The notes beneath the pieces were generated by a model that saw only the letters and a program-made list of their open reading frames with translations, had not been told where the DNA came from and ran no database searches. From Lachnospiraceae bacterium UBA1201 (GTDB lineage: Bacteria; Bacillota; Clostridia; Lachnospirales; Lachnospiraceae), in NCBI GenBank assembly GCA_002309675.1, contig DBXX01000001.1:38267-59824 (forward strand): 21,558 nt of DNA, given 5' to 3'. This document shows positions 17,272-21,558 of this stretch, in pieces (position 1 is the stretch's first letter; each line of letters opens with the position of its first letter). The position numbers were made by a program, and so were the translations under genes.

Positions 17272-17311
17272 CGGCGAGGTATGGAGAAGATACTCCCTGC
17301 CTCGCCGTTTT
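17272..17311 (+). terminator. rho-independent terminator after the capA remnant
   Basis: CGGCGAGG (17272-17279) pairs with CCTCGCCG (17300-17307). An inner GGAG/CTCC stem closes the loop, and TTTTA follows. It lies 22 nt after the stop codon and separates the capA remnant from the next operon. Confidence 0.85.
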
Positions 17312-17334
17312 ATATGCGGGCGGGAGCTGCGGAT

Positions 17335-17364
17335 TTGACGCTTTCGGGTAGCCTGTGCTACAAT
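17335..17364 (+). promoter_or_regulatory. promoter of the zinc-ribbon membrane-protein operon
   Basis: -35 TTGACG (17335-17340, 5/6) and -10 TACAAT (17359-17364, 5/6) are separated by 18 nt, with TGC before the -10 (extended -10). The predicted start is about 17371 with a short leader of about 38 nt, so no room for a riboswitch. Confidence 0.8.
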
Positions 17365-17408
17365 AGGGGCGTTGAGAAAAACCATAACTGCCAAAAGGAG
17401 TGTGCACC

Positions 17409-18149
17409 ATGAAGTGTAAGAGTTGCGGCGGCGAGATCCGCCTGACTGATAAAACCTGTCCCTATTGCGGACGGGTGCTGACCGAAACGGCCGGGCATCA
17501 GGCGGAGCCTGAAGCGTTTCAGAAGAAAAGCGAGAAGTCCAAAGGCGGTCTGCGAAAAGCATTGTCCGATAACATACCGATCGTCATCAGTGCGGTCGTG
17601 ATGCTTTTGCTCATCGTCGGTATTTGCGTTGCGAGTTATATCAGCGAGAACGCCTACCATTTCCGCGAGGACGCGATGCGCAGGGAGTCGGTAAAGAAAT
17701 ACGATGAGTATTCCGTGAAGATCCAGGAATACCTGGACGGGGGAGATTATACTGGCTTTTCGGCGTTTAAAGAGTATCACAATATCGCGGAGTATGAAGC
17801 GCCCTATGACGACCTGAACCAGCTCTGGGATATAACGAAAGTGTATACGAGGTTGGTTTCCGCCGTGGAGTCGGCGTTGATCCAGGGACCGGAGGCAAAA
17901 CTAAGGGATCAGGACTCGGATGTTTTTGACGTCCAGATGGCGATCTCTCGTTTCTATGATGAGTTCAAATGGAACCAGTCGAAGATCGACGCGGATCCAT
18001 ATAAGGACCGAATGTACGATATGAAGAAGAAAGCTGATATCATCCTGAAGATCTATCTGGGCATGGACGATGCGGCGCGCGAAGCCTACTTCGAAGCCTC
18101 TGATGCCAAACAGAAAGCCTATCTGGAGGAGGTGATCCTGCATGACTAA
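17409..18149 (+). CDS. zinc-ribbon membrane protein A with helical ectodomain
   Basis: 246 residues from ATG 17409, with AAGGAG 8 nt upstream; an in-frame GTG at 17400 overlaps that site. The N-terminus is a zinc ribbon of the CxxC-x10-CxxC type (Cys3, Cys6, Cys17, Cys20; CPYC in the second half). A charged linker leads to one TM helix (about 56-78), then about 165 residues rich in Asp, Glu, Lys and Tyr, predicted helical. With basic residues (KSKGGLRK) before the TM, the ribbon should lie inside and the helical domain outside. I recognise no named family; the general plan resembles zinc-ribbon/TM proteins such as staphylococcal TcaA, but the ectodomain does not look the same. It is paralogous to D: compare VKKYDEYSVKIQEYL with VKHAEEYSAQIDGFL, and the shared LEEVI/IEEVI ends. 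First gene of the operon. Confidence 0.8.
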   Translation: MKCKSCGGEIRLTDKTCPYCGRVLTETAGHQAEPEAFQKKSEKSKGGLRKALSDNIPIVISAVVMLLLIVGICVASYISENAYHFREDAMRRESVKKYDEYSVKIQEYLDGGDYTGFSAFKEYHNIAEYEAPYDDLNQLWDITKVYTRLVSAVESALIQGPEAKLRDQDSDVFDVQMAISRFYDEFKWNQSKIDADPYKDRMYDMKKKADIILKIYLGMDDAAREAYFEASDAKQKAYLEEVILHD

Positions 18150-18558
18150 GAAAGTGATCCTGGGGATATCGATCCTTATCAATCTGGTCCTGGCATACTT
18201 CCTCATCCAAGGCGTTATAGATGCCAGAGAGGAACTGAAATTTGAATATGTTGAGCAGGAGACGCTCCGCCCGGACAGCCTGCGTATGTATCTGGAACGG
18301 GAGAATTACGGCGTTGCGGCTTCATTGTCCCACCCGATCCGCGGCGGCGCCGAGGTCGACGACCTGGACGAAGATTATTACCTGCTCGGAGAATATGCGG
18401 ATACCCTCTTCCTGAAAGCGATATTTGTGAAATCGGGCGATTCCGCTACTGCGGCGGCATGTGACCGGAGACTGGCCGAGATCCGTGAGAAGATGCCGTC
18501 CTATTCGGAACTGCTCGATAAGATCGAACAGAGTGTGAAGAAAACGGTTAGGGAGTGA
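18142..18558 (+). CDS. single-TM protein B, partner of zinc-ribbon protein A
   Basis: 138 residues. N-terminal KK, then one TM helix (about 5-26), then an outside domain of about 110 residues, charged and helical. The start ATG 18142 lies inside the last codons of A (8-nt overlap), with GGAGGAGGTGA (18125-18135) inside A as ribosome binding site, so B is translationally coupled to A. It lacks a zinc ribbon. It is paralogous to E: LGEYADTLFLKAIF aligns with VAQYAHAAFMSAIY, and the C-terminal helix (YSELLDKIEQSVKK against YTADQIDEIIRKAL) matches. No family recognised. The topology and coupling suggest A and B form a membrane complex; this is inference. Confidence 0.75.
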   Translation: MTKKVILGISILINLVLAYFLIQGVIDAREELKFEYVEQETLRPDSLRMYLERENYGVAASLSHPIRGGAEVDDLDEDYYLLGEYADTLFLKAIFVKSGDSATAAACDRRLAEIREKMPSYSELLDKIEQSVKKTVRE

Positions 18559-18563
18559 CGGAT

Positions 18564-18917
18564 ATGGCGAAGGAAATCATTTGTAAGAGTTGCGGAGCGA
18601 GCTTTGATGAAGCTTTGGTGCGCTGCCCGTATTGCGGCACCGGACACCTGCCCGCAGAAGAAAACGAACACATGCAGAACCTGGAGGATATTCGCCAGGA
18701 TCTGCAGGAATATGAAAGAGAAAATGTTAAAAAGCCGGGTAAGAAGCTGGCAGCAGCGCTCCTCATTGCCCTCCTGGTGATCGCCGCGATCGTTTGGTTC
18801 GTGCTCAGCGGCATATGGTCGGCGAGCTCCAGAGAGCGGGATAAAAGCGAGCAGAGAAAAGATGACTTTCTGAAAAATCAGGGCATCAGTACGCAAGTGG
18901 AGGAGTCAAATCGATGA
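18564..18917 (+). CDS. zinc-ribbon membrane protein C without the helical ectodomain
   Basis: 117 residues from ATG 18564, chosen because AGGGAG (18549-18554) lies 9 nt upstream; an in-frame GTG at 18555 overlaps the stop of B. A zinc ribbon (Cys7, Cys10, Cys21, Cys24, again x10 between pairs) is followed by a short charged coil-like stretch (about 35-56), one TM helix (about 62-83) and only about 34 residues outside. So it has the ribbon and TM of A and D but not their large ectodomain. It could be a regulatory or adaptor version that competes for or completes the complex, or a shortened paralogue; the sequence does not decide. Its stop overlaps the start of D (ATGA at 18914-18917). Confidence 0.72.
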   Translation: MAKEIICKSCGASFDEALVRCPYCGTGHLPAEENEHMQNLEDIRQDLQEYERENVKKPGKKLAAALLIALLVIAAIVWFVLSGIWSASSRERDKSEQRKDDFLKNQGISTQVEESNR

Positions 18918-19672
18918 AATGTGAGAATTGCGGCCGGCAAGTCGGACCGGAGGAATTAAAGTGTCCGCATTGCGGCGCGGATAACCTGTTCGCCCTGTTG
19001 CATCAGCAAAATATGGAGGAGTTCGGCGAAACATTCCACCAGACGGAGCAGGATGTTGCAGCTTCAGCGAAGAAGATCTCGAAGATCGGAATAAAGGCGG
19101 TTGTACTGATGGCTCTTTTGATCGGATGCGTCGTATTATCCATGATCTCATCCGCGAATTATAAGGATCCCGATCCGGACGAGGCAGTACGGAAAGATGC
19201 GGTGAAACATGCGGAGGAATACTCTGCGCAGATCGACGGATTTTTGAAAAACGGGGAATACATGGAGTGTGTTGACTTTATGTATGCGCACGAGATCATG
19301 AATATCTCCGCGGATGAATATGATCATCTTCGGAATATCAAATATGTACTGCATGACTACGAGAACTGCATTCAGAAGATGGAGGAGATGGTCTTTCGGT
19401 CCACGGACCCGGATTACTTCGACAGTCTGGACACGGCGATCAGCTCTTTCTGCAGAAGTCTGGACTCCTTCTATGAGACGTGGAACGGTTATGTGAGAAC
19501 AAAGGAGAAGAATGCGGACTACAAGGCTTACATGGAGGACATGGAGCAGGAGCTTAAGCTTGCCATGAAGTTGTATTTCTCTTTGGATGACGAAGAATTG
19601 GCCGCGTTTATGGAATTGACACAGGGACAGAAAGCCGTGAAGATCGAGGAGGTGATCCGTGATGAAAAATAA
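18914..19672 (+). CDS. zinc-ribbon membrane protein D, paralogue of A
   Basis: 252 residues. A zinc ribbon with exactly the same spacing as A (Cys3, Cys6, Cys17, Cys20; CPHC) is followed by an amphipathic or coil-like linker, one TM helix (about 60-79) and an acidic helical domain of about 170 residues with two Cys (in MECVDF and ENCIQK, plus one in SSFCRS) that A lacks. The C-terminal block (KLAMKLYFSLDDEELAAFME) aligns with LKIYLGMDDAAREAYFE of A. Start ATG 18914 has GGAGGAG 8 nt upstream and overlaps C by ATGA. Its final codons contain the ribosome binding site and start of E, as in the A/B pair. No family recognised. Confidence 0.78.
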   Translation: MKCENCGRQVGPEELKCPHCGADNLFALLHQQNMEEFGETFHQTEQDVAASAKKISKIGIKAVVLMALLIGCVVLSMISSANYKDPDPDEAVRKDAVKHAEEYSAQIDGFLKNGEYMECVDFMYAHEIMNISADEYDHLRNIKYVLHDYENCIQKMEEMVFRSTDPDYFDSLDTAISSFCRSLDSFYETWNGYVRTKEKNADYKAYMEDMEQELKLAMKLYFSLDDEELAAFMELTQGQKAVKIEEVIRDEK

Positions 19673-20090
19673 AAAACTGAACCTCATCTTCAATATCCTG
19701 CTCGGTATAGCCGGCGTTGCGTTTTTTATCTGCCTTATTCTCTTTGCAGACTCAGTTAAATACAAAAACCGGGAAAAAGAGGACCCGGCAGAAGCACACG
19801 GTAGGGTATTTGAGTACGAACTGAGACATCAGGCGTACAATGAGATCATAAGCCATTATTCGGCAGACCGGCTCAGTAACTTCGAACCGCAGCCGGGTTT
19901 TGAGGACAGCTACCGGGTGGCACAGTACGCGCACGCTGCGTTCATGTCCGCGATCTATGAGGCGGAGCAGAATGAAAGCAAGGCGAAGCGAAACGATGCG
20001 ACGCGGGAGCGCCTGAAACAAGGACTCGGAAGATATTCTTACACTGCGGATCAGATCGACGAGATCATCCGCAAAGCGCTGGCGAAGTAG
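19662..20090 (+). CDS. single-TM protein E, paralogue of B
   Basis: 142 residues from ATG 19662, which overlaps D by 11 nt; GGAGG (19648-19652) is 9 nt upstream, and an in-frame GTG at 19659 is less favoured. The N-terminus is basic (KNKK), with one TM helix (about 8-29), then an outside helical domain of about 110 residues with a C-terminal amphipathic helix. No zinc ribbon. The order D then E, the overlap and the sequence similarity to A then B indicate that the pair was duplicated as a unit. Last of the five coupled genes; a 37-nt gap follows before the DUF6472-like gene. Confidence 0.75.
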   Translation: MKNKKLNLIFNILLGIAGVAFFICLILFADSVKYKNREKEDPAEAHGRVFEYELRHQAYNEIISHYSADRLSNFEPQPGFEDSYRVAQYAHAAFMSAIYEAEQNESKAKRNDATRERLKQGLGRYSYTADQIDEIIRKALAK

Positions 20091-20127
20091 ACGGACGGCG
20101 GGCCACTGCGCGGAAAGGAGAACGAAC

Positions 20128-20310
20128 ATGGCAGGAAGATCCTGTGAAAACTGTATGTACTATGAGTACGACTATGACTATGAGGAGTATTGTTGTACGC
20201 AAGACTGCCTCGATGAGGATGACATTGCCCGCCTGGCGATGGACAGCCACTATGTATGTCCGTTCTACCGGGAAGGTGACGAATACACCATCGTACGAAA
20301 GCAGATATAG
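20128..20310 (+). CDS. DUF6472-like small Cys-rich protein
   Basis: 60 residues with CENC at the start (Cys6, Cys9), a Tyr/Asp/Glu-rich stretch, CC (22-23), Cys27, CP (Cys44) and the ending GDEYTIVRKQI. This pattern closely matches the short DUF6472 proteins I recall from Clostridia, whose function is unknown; the Cys pattern suggests a bound metal, probably zinc. No signal or TM segment, so cytoplasmic. Start ATG 20128 has GGAAAGGAG 7 nt upstream. It lies 37 nt after gene E and before the shared terminator, so it may be the last gene of the zinc-ribbon operon or an independent neighbour. Confidence 0.8.
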   Translation: MAGRSCENCMYYEYDYDYEEYCCTQDCLDEDDIARLAMDSHYVCPFYREGDEYTIVRKQI

Positions 20311-20315
20311 TAAAA

Positions 20316-20380
20316 CGTCCTGCGGACGAAAAGAGGTGCCCACGAAAAGCTTGGCTTTTCGTGGGCACCTTCATTTGTTT
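20316..20380. terminator. bidirectional terminator between the DUF6472-like gene and aspS
   Basis: A perfect 17-bp stem (20334-20350 with 20354-20370, loop TTG) stands between the convergent genes. On the plus strand a T-rich tail (TCATTTGTTTTT) follows. On the minus strand CTTTT follows, and a second small hairpin (20316-20320 with 20324-20328) is followed by TTTTA, a further exit for aspS transcripts. Confidence 0.88.
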
Positions 20381-20400
20381 TTACGAGACGAGTACTCGTT

Positions 20401-21558
20401 TTATTTTTCTTCGGGCATCACGATCTGAATGTGAACTTCGTCGAGCTGCTTTTGTTCTACGGCAGCGGGCGCGCCCATCATCAGATCCTGCGCGGTCTTA
20501 TTCATCGGGAACGGAATGATCTCGCGGATGCTGTCCTCGCCGGCCATGAGCATGACCATACGGTCCACGCCGGGGGCGATACCTGCGTGCGGCGGTGCGC
20601 CGTAGCAGAATGCGTTGTACATCGCGGGGAATTTCGCTTTTACATCCTCCTCACCGAGGCCGACCAGTTCGAACGCCTTGATCATGATCTCGGGATCGTG
20701 GTTACGAACGGCACCGGAGGAAAGCTCTACGCCGTTGCAGACCAGATCGTACTGGTATGCGAGGATGGAGAGCGGCTCCTGTTCGCAGAGCGCCTTCATG
20801 CCACCCTGCGGCATGGAGAAAGGATTGTGGCAGAATTCCAGCTCGCCGGACTCCTCACCGATCTCATACATCGGGAAGTCAACGATCCAGCAGAATTCGT
20901 AGCAGTTTTGCTTCATATGGTTGGGGCACAGGGCGCCGAGCAGCTTACGAAGTACGCCGGCCGTCTTCTGGGCGGTGAGCTTCTTACCCGCGGTCAGACC
21001 CACGAAGTCGCCGGGCTTTAAGCCCAGAGCTTCGATCACGGCAGCCTTGCGTTCCTGCAGGAACTTCGAGATACCGCCGACGAATTCACCGTTTTCATCC
21101 AGACGGAACCAGAACGCCTTCTGGGCGGTCTGAACTTCTACGTCTGCGCACAGCGCGTCGATCTGCTTACGTGTCTTATCGAAACCGGAAACCACAACGG
21201 CCTTTACGGTCTGGCCTTCGAACGGTCCGAAGCCGCAGCCGTCCATGACCTGTGTTGCATCAGTCACTTCGAGGTCAATGCGCAGGTCCGGCTTGTCGCT
21301 GCCGTAGCGATCCATAGCTTCCAGATAGGGGATGCGCTTAAACGGAGCTTTAGATGCGGTGGAGTAGGTTCCGTATTTAGCGAAGACGGGCGGGAGCACG
21401 TCCTCCATGATGGCGAATACATCTTCCTGTCCGGCAAATGCCATCTCCATGTCCAACTGGTAGAACTCACCCGGAGAACGGTCCGCACGCGCGTCCTCAT
21501 CACGGAAGCAGGGCGCAATCTGGAAATAGCGGTCGAAGCCGGAGGTCATGAGCAGCTG
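20401..21558 (-). CDS. aspS: aspartyl-tRNA synthetase, C-terminal part
   Basis: The gene runs off the right edge; the frame is open to base 21558 (QLLMTSGFDRYFQIA), so Met at 21549 is internal. It charges tRNA-Asp with aspartate in the cytoplasm. Visible: class II motif 2 (CFRDEDARADRSPGEFYQLD), the bacterial GAD insertion (KAFWFRLDENGEF, FVGLTAGKKLTAQKTAGVLR), the catalytic-domain return (FCWIVDFPMYE, HNPFSMP, YDLVCNGVELSSGAVRNHD) and motif 3 (APPHAGIAPGVDRMVMLMAG), ending IIPFPMNKTAQDLMMGAP. The motif 2 form SPGEFYQLD differs from the E. coli QPEFTQID and is the version I associate with Clostridia. Intact in the part shown; the anticodon-binding domain lies outside the window. Confidence 0.97.
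   Translation of the reverse strand, partial: QLLMTSGFDRYFQIAPCFRDEDARADRSPGEFYQLDMEMAFAGQEDVFAIMEDVLPPVFAKYGTYSTASKAPFKRIPYLEAMDRYGSDKPDLRIDLEVTDATQVMDGCGFGPFEGQTVKAVVVSGFDKTRKQIDALCADVEVQTAQKAFWFRLDENGEFVGGISKFLQERKAAVIEALGLKPGDFVGLTAGKKLTAQKTAGVLRKLLGALCPNHMKQNCYEFCWIVDFPMYEIGEESGELEFCHNPFSMPQGGMKALCEQEPLSILAYQYDLVCNGVELSSGAVRNHDPEIMIKAFELVGLGEEDVKAKFPAMYNAFCYGAPPHAGIAPGVDRMVMLMAGEDSIREIIPFPMNKTAQDLMMGAPAAVEQKQLDEVHIQIVMPEEK

Overview
The window looks like a chromosomal segment of a fibre-degrading anaerobic Firmicute (class Clostridia; Lachnospiraceae, Oscillospiraceae or a close gut or rumen relative). This is inferred from clostridial-type aspartyl-tRNA synthetase, a DUF6472-like small protein, strong AGGAGG-type ribosome binding sites, sigma-A-like promoters, Gram-positive surface-protein architecture (InlB/Flg_new-type repeats plus a C-terminal hydrophobic anchor) and xylan-active enzymes. 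The taxon was not tested by any search.

Layout. Bases 2-2959 (+): the 3' part of a YcaQ/AlkZ-like winged-helix DNA glycosylase, a nitrilase-superfamily amidohydrolase and a GH10 xylanase lipoprotein. Convergent to these, 3088-9732 (-) is a giant 2214-residue secreted or surface protein with many InlB-like repeats. Its 140-nt leader is structured, its promoter is close to ideal, and phased A-tracts lie upstream of the promoter. The 611-bp divergent intergenic region (9733-10343) separates it from 10344-13691 (+), a secreted three-part protein: a CE12-like SGNH esterase, a DUF4832-like TIM barrel, and three Ig-like repeats. A 62-bp near-perfect palindrome follows, then a cytoplasmic GH31 probable alpha-xylosidase (13799-16069), a small conserved-looking protein, and a 5'-truncated capA remnant abutting a second hairpin.

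Bases 17335-20310 hold a self-contained operon with its own promoter. It encodes five small membrane proteins: two zinc-ribbon/TM/helical proteins (A and D), their two TM/helical partners (B and E), and a zinc-ribbon/TM protein lacking the helical ectodomain (C). A/B and D/E look like an ancient tandem duplication of a translationally coupled pair. I do not recognise this system, and it is the best candidate here for something undescribed. A DUF6472-like protein follows, then a strong bidirectional terminator and the 3' part of aspS on the - strand.

Functional reading: GH10 xylanase (outside the cell), the esterase/TIM-barrel/Ig protein (secreted) and GH31 (inside) fit hemicellulose or pectin deacetylation, depolymerisation and side-chain removal. 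The giant protein would be a surface adhesin or scaffold. The zinc-ribbon operon is unrelated by any visible feature and may sense or organise something at the membrane.
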